DNA of 64,000 nucleotides from Ligula intestinalis (lineage: Eukaryota; Platyhelminthes; Cestoda; Diphyllobothriidea; Diphyllobothriidae): positions 85,349,024-85,413,023 of the forward strand of contig JAYGXS010000002.1 of NCBI GenBank assembly GCA_036362985.1, given 5' to 3'. The notes beneath the pieces are model-generated. The model saw only the letters and a program-made list of their open reading frames with translations. It did no database searches and was not told where the DNA came from. Below are positions 54,557 to 64,000 of this stretch, piece after piece (within the stretch, counting starts at the first letter, position 1; every line of letters starts with the position of its first letter). Both the position numbers and the translations under genes were made by a program.

Positions 54557-54720
54557 ATCCTGTTGGCCTTGTTCGAACTGACTCGAGCCGTTTGCGTACC
54601 GCCTGGTAAGCAGGATGAAGGTCTATGGCTCTGTTAAGTGTGCCGGTAAAAGACCGGCTTTCCAGCAGAAGTCTAGCCATCTTGTCATTGGCTTGGCCTA
54701 TAACCCTTGCATTCTCCTTA
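54557..54720 (-). pseudogene. PLE-4 C-terminal fragment
   Basis: Minus strand reads KENARVIGQANDKMARLLLE, SFTGTLNRAIDLHPAYQAVR, RLESVRTRPT. It resembles the post-GIY-YIG C-terminus of PLEs (a RA.E-to-SINR.IDL.P.Y pattern). The identification rests partly on the adjoining hammerhead tail. Confidence 0.55.
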
Positions 54721-54884
54721 TATTATTGCATTTGCCTGGTGATAAATAATCGAAAACATTCGTTCGCCTAAATTAACTTCCTGAACGCTGACATGCGCAT
54801 AAACCCTGCCTAGACTCCCCGATATTTTTGCCTGTTTTGATAAACACGAGTTCAGCAATCCTTGGAGGGACTGGATCCAAAAAA

Positions 54885-55035
54885 GCAAAGGAAGACCGGA
54901 ATGGCCATTTCTGGCTTATAAACCGTCATCAGCCAGTCATACCCAATCTCAAGGGCTGGAACCCCCGAGATTCGAACTCGGGACCTATTTTTATTGAGTT
55001 TACCACTCTACCATTGCATCACGGGCCCGTTGCTA
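54885..55035 (-). mobile_element. tRNA-derived SINE S1, copy c (best B box)
   Basis: Minus strand: GGGCCCG start, A-box TGATGCAATGGTAGAGTGG, a perfect B box GAGTTCGAATC inside a CCCGA/TCGGG T-stem, then TTGAGATTGGGTATGACTGG and ATGGCCATTCCGGTC. The tRNA-like part lacks a clean anticodon arm. Confidence 0.8.
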
Positions 55036-56604
55036 CGTCGGCTGGGATCGGGAATATGATGAATATATGGGTTTCTCCGATCTGGTAGAGGATTAACTAA
55101 GTTCCGCTTCACCCTGAAGTTCACAATCAAAGCCCGCGCAGGCAATCAAATAGCGACTATGAGGATAGGGTGGAATGAATTCAACAAAGCAAAACCAAAT
55201 AAGTAGTCACTCACCTGTCCCGTTCGATTCAACGTTTCTTTGACACCCTCAGCTCTGAAGTAGCTTCTCGCGTGGGGGTCATTGACAGCGTTGTAGGGCG
55301 GATATATGCTGACGAAATTGTTGGTGTACTGAGCACATTCCCTGGAGATGCTGGCGGTCGCTACACCGTCCAGAATAAACGCATTCTCACGAGACCTCTG
55401 TTGTTCCAGCGGTGGAGTTGGCGGACAACGGTAGAGCTTGTTTTCACGCCCTGATGAAGTCATCGCTAGTGCCGTCTGAGCGGAGGACTAGTGACCTCTG
55501 TCAGCACCTTACAGCGGCATATGTACTTCCAGTACAACGCTCAGCGTAGGCATACGTTATCTCGATGTGAGCTGTTGCGAAAACAAAGTCCACGAGACTT
55601 TGTTGGGGAGGGAGGAGATGCACTTTGGTGTGGTGCTGGACTTATATGAACTTCTTATTATTTTCGGCTGAAAAAGTTTGAAATTCTCCATTTCATTTCT
55701 CCAGCAAAAATCCTGTTTGACCTACATATGATTGTTCCCCCCTTATGGAAGTTTTATCCTCCTCTAAATCGAATGCCCATCTCCCCTTCCTCCGAGAATC
55801 CTGTCACGCTCCTCGGCTCATTTTTTGGTTTCCAGTCGAATGCACACTGGTGCTAAAAGTACACCCCAGGCCAAGTGGTACTCGAATACTGTCTCCATCC
55901 TCGTTCGGATTCCTTGCCTTTCAGTCACCCTTTCCCACAATGCTTCCGCCACCCCACTGCATCAAAAGAAAACTGTTTCAAGAGCTATTCGATATTGCCT
56001 CCCCCTCCCCCTCTGGTTCGATTACAGCTTTCACCACCGCTGACCTCAAAAACTTGCAAGTAGTGGCCATCAATCCACCCCGCCCTTGCCGGCGCAGTAT
56101 TGCCTCTGTACGTGTCCATCTTTTTTCGCGCTGGTACTTCAGACCAATGGGAGTTAACAAGAACTGCCTCCTGAAATCATATAAAAGTAGCAGTCTCCGC
56201 CTCTCCCACTAAGACATAAACGCTCCCCCAGGACTTGTTTTTCCTTGAGTGGCTTTGCTGTTAAACTTATGCTGTTCATTTGTATAGAGTCAGACAATTT
56301 GACTGTCTCCTTTTCTTCCTGAATTTGTGTATCCATTGTTGAGGTGTGTACATTATTTATCCTTTGCTATTTTGCTTAATACTGTCGTACGGCCTTGATA
56401 GTTATCGTCATTGAGTTTGAAGTAGGCGTGACCGCTGGATACAGAGAAGTCAAAAAGGAAGAAATACCCCTTTTCGGCTAGATTGTAGCTCTGCTCTACA
56501 AGCACTAACTTGTGGCAGCCCGTGATCAGCCGCACTGCGCTCACTCCTCAAGTCTCCGCGCATGAAAAGCTTCCCCCCACGCGCTTCTGTCCACCACACA
56601 CTCC
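55036..56604. other. No recognisable gene or repeat
   Basis: A 155-residue frame at 55745-56212 (+) is rich in P, S and F and overlaps other frames; no domain recognised. Nothing else found. Confidence 0.4.
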
Positions 56605-56925
56605 TGGCCGATCCAATACAGGAGCCGCCTGCATTGTCCTCTGGTCTGTCTCCCACTCGGCTCACTGTGGTGGTAATGTGGACCCTACCCGCACGAAGTC
56701 AACCAATGTGACCTTTTCCTGATTGGCGGTGTTTCTGTAATCCTAAACGCACAATGGCACACACAACACAACATCAGGCTTGAGAAGACTGCGAGTAACA
56801 CGTTTCTGCAGATCCCATTGTAAACACCGTCCAGACTTACCAGTCTTCCCTGACTTCTGACTTGGGATAAGAGTCTGTTGTCGCCTACACCACTAGTTGC
56901 ACAAGTTCTTCCCTCGGCGACATAC
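56605..56925 (+). mobile_element. Possible LTR-2-related sequence
   Basis: ataCAGGAGCC start, then cagtcttccctgacttctga and ttgggataagagtctgttgt, similar to the LTR-2 distal part (21945-21995), and a GGCGACA end. Much diverged, no target duplication seen. Confidence 0.35.
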
Positions 56926-57059
56926 TAGTGGATATTACGAGCGAAGAAAATGAGTCCTAGGTGAAATTTATTCGTAAGAAGCGCAAACTAGTAAATTTTA
57001 TAGGATGCTCTGCAAGATAATATCAATAAGATGGCACTCTTAATAGCTGCTGTCAAATC

Positions 57060-57380
57060 TCGATCTCTCTTCCTTGCGCTACAGACAGCCTCAGGGGACC
57101 GGAGGATAAAATTCGATGTTCCGGAGTGCTATCTTGCATCAGGAGATTTCTTCGAGTTAGCAAGAACAACGAATTGAAGAGGTAATCCTCTCAAATTAGT
57201 CTGACGGGGGCCAGGCTGGACGCTCGGAAGTTCGAAGCTCGCGTAGTCGAAGCATGGAATACTCTTCCTCTGGGTGTCGTCATGTCGAAGTACCTAGAAA
57301 GCTGTAAAGAAAACTGGATTGATATAGCAGTGCGCGCTATAATACGAACTGAAGCTGCAAACGAGACGCCCGAAATGTAC
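57060..57380 (+). pseudogene. CR1-like LINE 3' end
   Basis: Successive frames read LALRYRQPQG, then GDFFELARTTN, a stop, RGNPLKLV, then ARLDARKFEARVVEAWNTLP, LGVVMSKYLESCKENW. This is the C-terminal signature of CR1-type polyproteins, including the intact AWN.LP block. It has frameshifts and one stop. No RT palm upstream. Confidence 0.85.
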
Positions 57381-57925
57381 TATAGGAGTACTATTTTCTA
57401 GATTCTTGTAGCATTTGCTGCATAGTATGGCGTTTTACAGAGTCAAACTTACCAACGCAGACCGCCGACGAACGTTTCCCTACTATAATCCTTCCTGCTA
57501 CATGCTAATAACATCTGTTTACATACTTTTTTTATTTACGAAGAACTTCTGTTGTAGACATTGTTTTTGTTTGGCACTGTGTTTTGGTTTTTCGGGTAAC
57601 TCATATATGGTCCTTATGGTCATCTTCATAAAAACGGATAGCAAACAGTCAATTTTTGGTAAATGTCTTGAATAAATATTTTATTTTCAAACTGTTGACG
57701 TGTATGACGAAGAGGGTGTGCATTTATGGAAGGAGGCTTGAAAACACGGAAACTCGTGAAAACGTTTCCGGATATTAAGGCACGTTTTGAATATAAGTGT
57801 AATCTAATACCTTAAATATCGAAAAAGAAGTATGACGAAGGGAAAGTTCTCTTAATATAAAGAAATTGGAATGGTAGCGATTTGCCCCGATGATAATATA
57901 GATAAATTTTTGAAGTTTATACCTA
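57381..57925. other. No recognisable feature
   Basis: AT-rich; nothing supportable. Confidence 0.4.
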
Positions 57926-57980
57926 TTTTTCACAGTTTCTGAGGATGAGACCTCTTTCAAACGCTAAAATAGTACTTTTT
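57926..57980 (+). ncRNA. Weak hammerhead-like motif
   Basis: GUUU, CUGAGGA (57939-57945), GAGA CCUC UUUC stem II, CAAACGCU, AAAAUAGU. UUU can pair with AAA. The GAA is changed to CAA/AAA, so it is at best a dead relative. Confidence 0.3.
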
Positions 57981-58344
57981 AAATCCCTTTAAAGTTCTGG
58001 ATTCACTTAAGGTTGTTGATTGCTATTTCAAAGTGCTCGTACATGCGTTGATGCTGGCTTGGAAGTAGTTGTCAATGTTCCCCAAATTTCAAAATTTTGC
58101 ATGAGCTTCAACTGTATCAGAATGTCATGATGCTAGTAAAATACCAGCAATCGGCAAAACCTGCGAACAAGCAATATACATTACAACCACCGATGATCTC
58201 TTTGAAGGATTCAAAACATCAATCCCTCTGCATCCTAATTGGACAAATGCACAAATCATGGTACTTAATTTACTCAAATTCCGTTGCATGTATTAAAATA
58301 GCAAAAAACACGCATGGCCACGATACGCAAACTTATTTTATCTG

Positions 58345-58418
58345 TGAGTGTCTCGCATGATGGCTTCCAGCAGAAATCCGAAACGCCAGACCAATAAAAT
58401 TCATGGTCCTGTGTTCGA

Positions 58419-58423
<5 letters not shown>
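58345..58423 (+). ncRNA. Degraded PLE tail
   Basis: CAUGAUGGCUUCCAGCAGAA, AUCCGAAACGCC, AGACCAATAAA, tail GGTCCTGTGTTCGATTC, in the same order as PLE-1 tails. It runs straight into the microsatellite. Confidence 0.45.
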
Positions 58424-58828
<405 letters not shown>

Positions 58829-58829
58829 C

Positions 58830-58912
58830 GTCTTCTTCGTCTTCTTCTTTTTCTTCTTCTTCGTCTTCTTCTTCTTCTTCTTCTTCTTCTTCTTCTTCTG
58901 CTTCTTTTTATT
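58830..58912. repeat. (TTC)n tract
   Basis: TTC/CTT triplets with TTT and TCG variants, directly after the TCA tract. Confidence 0.95.
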
Positions 58913-59285
58913 CTGCTTCCTCTTCTATAACTGTTTTTCTGCAACTCATCTTTTCGTATCCATTAGTTTATACGCCATTGCGTTCGCCATTGCTTTTGAT
59001 TTTATCCACTCCTAGCTTCACGAAAACCCTCACAGTGTGCAGATATAGAACGAAGTGTCGAAAACTACTGACGTATTTTAAAGTACTAAACTGGATCTCC
59101 TCTATTCCATGAATATACGCGAATCGACATCCATATGTGTCAAAAACATTTCTATATGCAAATGGCTCAACATCCACGTATGCAAATGCAAAACGGACTG
59201 CACAGGGTGATCAAGATAAACATATTAATACTTAGAAAGCAGATAAGTTAGTGACGATCTTGTCGAAAAAGCGTAAGCTCGAGGC
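58913..59285. other. No recognisable feature
   Basis: Nothing supportable seen. Confidence 0.4.
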
Positions 59286-59375
59286 AGAACGTTATTTGGG
59301 ACAAAAAGTAAATGAATGCAGTAAATTTTGGACGCTTGATCCCCAGGTCGTCGTAAGACTTCAGAAGTTGGGCAA
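59286..59375 (-). ncRNA. PLE-3 tail, degraded hammerhead region
   Basis: Minus strand: UCUUACGACGACCUGGGGAU, CAAGCGUCCAAAA, aligned with the tail at 33010-33090 (CUGACGACGACCUGGGGAUC). The core has UUACGA. Confidence 0.45.
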
Positions 59376-59659
59376 CAAGCAATTTAAATTTCAAATGAGC
59401 TGGTACAATTATATCGTCATCTGGTGTGAGCGCTAATTGGCAGCTGCAAGTTGCGTCAGTCCCTGGTGAACACAATTAGCAACCGTAATAGCGAAATTGC
59501 TAATTGACCGCTGTAACTTGCGTCAGTTTTGGGTGGCAAATTAATATTCATCTGGTGTGAGCATTAATTAGTAGTTACGGTTCACGTTAAGCCGAATTGA
59601 GCGGCTGTCAAGTCCTCCATCTTTCTTTGAGATGCTTGCACACACTATCCAACTCGATT
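59376..59659 (-). other. PLE-3 3' UTR with internal duplication
   Basis: The block atctggtgtgagcRYtaatt and the block cttgcgtcagt each occur twice (about 59419/59551 and 59450/59518). This region separates the coding remnant from the tail. Confidence 0.6.
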
Positions 59660-60075
59660 GACGCATGAATCACCGGAATGCATGGCCTCAAGAAATTCTC
59701 GGCCTTTTTTGGAGGGGCAAACTTCGACGATGGGTGTTTTGTCCCATGCAAAGATATGTCCTATATCAAGGCAATAAATAGCTTCTTCGGACAAATGGTC
59801 ACGTCTCTTCACTGCAAGTTGGAGCTCATGAATGCATGTGGAGACGGATCTTTCTACTCGTGCATAATATACGGTATCACAAAGTTTGCATGAAATCTTG
59901 TAGATGACTTCTTCGTTATCGAGATAGGCAACCCTGTTCTAAGGGTTTACAAGCTGAGAGCCTAAAGTAACCGTCTGTTTCTGCACCAATTTTATTTGTT
60001 AATTCCGCAACTGCCTTTCAACGAGTCTAGCTATATTCCTTATATAAGGAAGGATTCGCCATACATTTACAGTAT
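59660..60075 (-). pseudogene. PLE-3 C-terminal fragment
   Basis: On the minus strand it aligns with 30380-30790: the F.R.HE.QLA block, CLDTGH-like block, FLEAMHS end, and the linker from about 60070. Frames are interrupted. Same order and tail as the other PLE-3 copies. Confidence 0.75.
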
Positions 60076-60184
60076 GGAGAGTGCTGCAAGCAAGATTTCG
60101 CGATTTGAAGAAGACCTAAAATCACTTGCAAAACAACATTGAGCAGAGTTGCAATACTGTTTATCATGCAGTCCAATTTCAATT

Positions 60185-60276
60185 CTTTTCAGTCACGCTA
60201 GGATGCCGACTCTGTGATGAGCTTCTTTTTGACCGCTGTGTAACAGTTGATTCTGTAAAAAATGGCTGCTTAACTA
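60185..60276. mobile_element. Foldback element F1, fragment d
   Basis: aggatgccgactctgtgatg and gagcttctttttgaccgctg match the F1 arm (compare 6705-6740 inverted). It is cut at the TA where the Tigger-like element begins. Confidence 0.65.
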
Positions 60277-61500
60277 CAGTAGTCGCCAGCTATTAAGGCC
60301 ACCTCGGGCCCAGACCACATTGGGCTAAATAAGCGGCGGGCGCATTAACCGGAGAGTCTTAGTTCTTGATTAACAAACGCAGGATAGGCACTGTACATAT
60401 ATAAGTTCTGTATTATGTGAAGAGCTTGGTTATGTACAAGAAAAGAGTGGCGTTTGTCTGTGTTTTACGTAATAACAAAAACAAAAAAAAGATTTGCAAC
60501 AAATTAAAAAAAAGTGGTCTCATGTCAGTTGTGTTGGAGAAAACTTCACTCACAAGTGCTCTTTGATGTCCTACTCCAGGCACCAGAAATCGTCAAAATT
60601 TGTGAAATCTGATGCCTTTAGACCGCGTTGCAGAATGGGAAGTGCAGCTCTCATCTGTGCAGCAGTGGGAACTGGCTCTTCGTCCTCTTCCCTCTTCTCA
60701 TCAACAACTTCCTCATTTGCTTTTCCTACATTCTTCACTTCTTCCTTCTGAATGATTGAGGTGACCAAGTTCTGGTCAAAATCTTCCTCGCTTGTTGCAT
60801 CATTGACTTCAATATCTGTATCGATGTCCACCCACTGAAGAAAATCTTCCTCGTCGATTCCTGGTGGAGGAGGCACCACATCGGCAGCACCAACATCAGG
60901 AGCAGCATCAACATAAGGGGTTTTAAAACCACCTTTTCGCCAGCAGTTTTCTATTCTGCTCTTCTTCACCTGCTTCCATGCATCTCCAAACATGTCCAGT
61001 GCTTGGAGCAAATTGATCTTCCTTGCAACATCAGGTCCAGTTGCTTGCTCGCTTTCATAAATTGCATCAACAATAGCCTGGCAAATGAAATGTCGAAAAT
61101 AAGCTTTTAGCGTCCAAATTATGCCTTAATCGCACAGTTGTAGGACTGACGTCGTCTTTGCAGGTACAAGATTTACAATGATGTTCTTCAACCCACGGAC
61201 CTCGACATGCGCAGAGCAGTTATCAGCGAAAAGCAGAACTTTCCTGCTTTGCTTGCCCATTTTTAAGTCAAGATAGCGAAGCCACCGCTCCCAGAGCAAT
61301 CCCGGTCAGTGGCAAATAAATTAAAATAAAGTTATCAGGTGTAATCGTAATCATGCCATCTCTTCCACCTCGAGAGATATTTCGTTCTGACACCTTTCCT
61401 TGATCGAATGCAACAAGCTTTAGATTTTTCATGAAATTCTGCTCAACACTTTGCAAATTTCAGTGGCCCAAGCCCGCCCCCATTTGCACCAAATTTACTG
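60277..61500 (-). pseudogene. Tigger/pogo-like transposase remnant
   Basis: The left terminus CAGTAGTCGCCAGCTATTAA follows a TA at 60275-60276. Minus strand from about 61280 reads WERWLRYLDLKMGKQSRKVL, LFADNCSAHVEVRGL, LVPAKTTSVLQLCD, stop, GIIWTLKAYFR. This is the DDE region of Tigger/pogo transposases. The second Asp is in FADNCSAH and the third in the LCD.G block, where the usual Gln codon CAA reads TAA. The C-terminal 146 residues (61011-60571) include RIENCWRKGGF and QRGLKASDFTNFDDFWCLE. The N-terminal DNA-binding part and the other terminal repeat are not found. Confidence 0.85.
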
Positions 61501-62291
61501 ATTTTAACTGGATTCCTTTTTTTAACAGCATTTTACACCTCAATGCAACTCAATGAACAAGACAAACAACCTCCAATGTGTATTAAAATCCCAATTAAAA
61601 TTTTGATCTTCACGTTTCATCAGATATGCAATCCACTGTAGATAGTTTTCGTAAAACCCTCACAGAATGTTATGAGTAGGCTACTTTGCCTGCATTATTG
61701 CTTCATTTTCCTTGGCACAACAAAATTGGAGCGTGAAATAAGTGGATGGCGAAAAACACTCTTATGAATCGGTATTCAAAGACGGTGAATTCAATGACAT
61801 AAGCATGCATAATAAGTATTACCTCAGACCCGTTAAAAAACGAAAACTCCATAATGGCCTAATTTTGTTGAAAAATTAGAAATAAGAAAATATATTCATA
61901 AAGTTGATATTCTGTTAGACCAAAATTACTAAAGTAGTACTAACAGTAATAGAAATAGCTTAAAAATCTTCCAGTTCAAAAGACAGAGTGATCTAGCGTC
62001 AATTACCTGAGATATTAGATCATTTGAATGCCTTTTTAGTTAAAAATTTCAAATCACACAAAAAACTACCTAATTGATGCAAATAATCAGCAATTTTGAT
62101 TAAAATGGCTCACACTAACATAAATGAATGGGTCGAGTAAGTTTTGTAGTTAAATAAGCTAGTTAATAGTATATTTTAAGACACAGCTCTAAAAGCATCA
62201 AAACGCAGCTTTCTAAAAACCGCCTTGACTCTCATCTTCCTTTTTATGGTTGCTCTAGAACAGATACATAGACCAAAGATCGTCACTACTA
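61501..62291. other. AT-rich, no recognisable feature
   Basis: No second Tigger terminus and no other element recognised before the PLE. Confidence 0.4.
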
Positions 62292-64000
62292 CAAAGGGTG
62301 CACGAAAGGAAACCCCAAGCAAGACTGCCTAAAGACCCAGATCGGTACGTATACAATCATTCCTCTTTGACGCTTGATAAGACAACAGTTGAGGCATTAT
62401 CTCTTGGCACAAAATTCTGCATACCTGCTCGAAGATTTAATCAGTTAGAATTGGAAACCCGGTTTGAAAACCTGTTTAACCAAACTTACGAATTAAAGCC
62501 TATCTCAACTGAAAGTATGCAGCATTTAAAATCGACACTGGTGAATTGTAGTTACCAGTACTTGAATCAGAGACCAATCAGTCGCGGAGTGCTGTAAAAA
62601 GCACACATGGAGAAGTTAAAGCAGTTGCGAGAAAATAAAAACATTCTGATTACTAGACCTGATAAAGGAGCAGGTGTCGTCATAATGAACAGGTCGGATT
62701 ACCTTCAAAAAATGCATACTATCTTGTCAGACCAGACGAAGTTTAAGAAAGTAGACAAAGAGAAGGATCGCACGGATGAAGTAGAGGCACACTTGACTAA
62801 CTGCCTAAGAAGACTCCAAACGGCAGGTTTCATAAGTGAACGTGACCTCGAACGTCTCCGGCCAGTAGGTACGCATATCCCTCACCTGTATGGCCTCCCA
62901 AAAATCCACAAGGATGGCCTGCCAGTTCGTCCGATCTTGGACATGCGTAGCTCGCCCTACCATACGATAGCCAAGTGGTTAGCGGATAAACTCAAACCGC
63001 TGCAGCAGCAACTAGCACCACGGAGCTAGCAAGACACGTTCACATTTATTGACGACATCAGGGACATAAACCTGAATGGCACGATGATGCTCTCCTTAGA
63101 CGTCTCGTCGCTATTTACGAACGTCCCGGTCGTGGAAACAGTAGATTACATCTGCAACTTCCTATTGACGAATCAGACAGAAGTAGGAATTCCAATAGAA
63201 GCCCTGAAGGAACCTCTACTAAAATGCACATTAAATGTGCAGTTCTTTTTTGATAACCAACTATATCGACAGATAGACGGCGTCGCCATGGGCTCCCCCT
63301 TTGGGCCTCTCCTAGCAAATATCTTCATGGGCAAGCTGGAAAAGTTTCAACTTAGCGACCAGAATTATGAATTTAAACACTACGGTCGCTATGTCGATCA
63401 TATCTTTGCTATCGCCCCAGCAGACACCAATATAGACTCGCTTCTAAATACTGTCAACCAAGCACACCCCTCCATAAAGTTCACATTGGAGATGGAAACG
63501 GCAGGTTCGCTTCCGTTCTTGGACGTTCTCCTAAGCAGACGACCTGATGGTAGCCTCCGAAGGAGCGTTTATAGAAAGAAAACCTGGTCCGGACAGTACA
63601 CGAACTTTCATAGTTTCGTACCCATCCAGCAGAAGCGTAATCTAGTCCGCTGCTTAACGCAAAGGGCTAGAAAAATCTGCTCGGACGATACTATCGAAAG
63701 AGAGCTCATGAAGATCCAGGACCTGCTTCGAGAGAACGGGTACCCTGACAAGTTCATTCAGAAGAACATGATGGAGAGAGAACGCAAACCCCTAACACCC
63801 ACCGTGGAAAAGAAGACCCTTTTCCTCAAAGTCCTCTTTCAAGGGGACGCAGCAAGTGAACTGTTAAGCCGACGCCTTAACCAAGCCGTATCACGAACCT
63901 TCCCAGCGCCGAAAGTTCGGGTGTTATTCTCAACAAACCCGGTCCTACACGGCGAAGGTAAGGACAAGCTGCCAGCCCAGACCACTTCCATGTGCATTTA
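62292..64000 (+). pseudogene. PLE-1: nearly complete RT, two in-frame stops, open to window end
   Basis: One frame runs from at least 62298 to 64000 with stops only at 62595-62597 and 63027-63029. The N-terminal region has VEALSLGTKFCIPARRFNQL. RT motifs follow: NILITRPDKGAGVVIMNRSD, HLYGLPKIHKDGLPVRPILD, MMLSLDVSSLFTNVPVVETV, IDGVAMGSPFGPLLANIFMG, GRYVDHIFAIAP, LPFLDVLLSRRPDG, NFHSFVPIQQKRNLVRCL, RENGYPDKFIQKNMMERER. The catalytic YVDD reads YVDH (63390-63401), so this copy should be inactive. The frame reaches the linker and TTSMCI at the edge; the GIY-YIG domain should lie just beyond the window. Confidence 0.93.

Noticed and set aside
55745..56212. 155-residue frame as a gene
   Set aside because: Pro/Ser/Phe-rich with competing frames on both strands, no known domain, no supporting context.
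61268..61456. 62-residue minus frame as the transposase N-terminal part
   Set aside because: It does not align convincingly with the pogo/Tigger region expected before the catalytic block, so it was not assigned.

Overview
The window is animal nuclear DNA with very few genes and a dense load of repeats. One confident protein-coding gene is visible: an intronless mab-21-like gene at 15059-16555 (+). Nearly everything else that can be recognised is mobile-element debris, mostly truncated, frameshifted and nested. I see no prokaryotic operons, no CRISPR array and no rRNA genes. Several kinds of animal repeat occur together: Penelope-like elements (PLEs) with GIY-YIG endonuclease, CR1-like LINEs, a pogo/Tigger DNA transposon, tRNA-derived SINEs, long triplet microsatellites and TTAGGG-like decay. 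Together they suggest a repeat-rich invertebrate. My impression, from general familiarity rather than any search, is a flatworm, possibly a large-genome tapeworm. The species is not established. A run of 10 Ns at 13169-13178 shows this is draft assembly.

Layout. 1-5000: a TCA microsatellite, then interleaved direct copies of three repeat families (D1, R1, R2), with a solo LTR inserted in one D1 copy. 5600-14150: a LINE 3' end, a near-palindromic foldback element (F1), two copies of LINE-A, an inverted R2 pair, and a three-level nest (PLE ends inside a Tigger-like element inside LINE-A). 15059-16963: mab-21-like gene with polyadenylation signals. 17000-33700: PLE fragments of two families, PLE tails carrying hammerhead-ribozyme motifs, solo LTRs, an F1 copy, and long stretches with nothing recognisable. 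34000-38560: R1 copies, tRNA-like SINE, degenerate telomere-like DNA, PLE tail. 39300-42350: GC-rich block, SINE, F1 copy with a clean solo LTR insertion. 42465-46460: 5'-truncated PLE meeting an almost complete CR1-like LINE tail-to-tail. 47500-55040: SINE S1 copies, PLE tails, a PLE RT fragment, LINE-A. 57060-60280: LINE 3' end, very long TCA/TTC microsatellite, PLE-3 fragment. 60277-61500: Tigger-like transposase remnant. 62292-64000: the best-preserved PLE, running off the window end.

The most interesting shared signal is the 3' end of the PLEs. At least four different PLE families in this window carry a type-I hammerhead core (CUGANGA, stem II, GAA). The segment in the position of stem III is a bare four-base palindrome (ACGU, AGCU or AAUU) followed by a cleavable C or U. 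This arrangement could close only as a dimer. A head-to-head pair of PLE-1 ends at 13050-13135 begins three bases past the predicted cleavage point. Ribozyme activity and the dimer model are inferences; the sequence patterns themselves are directly visible.
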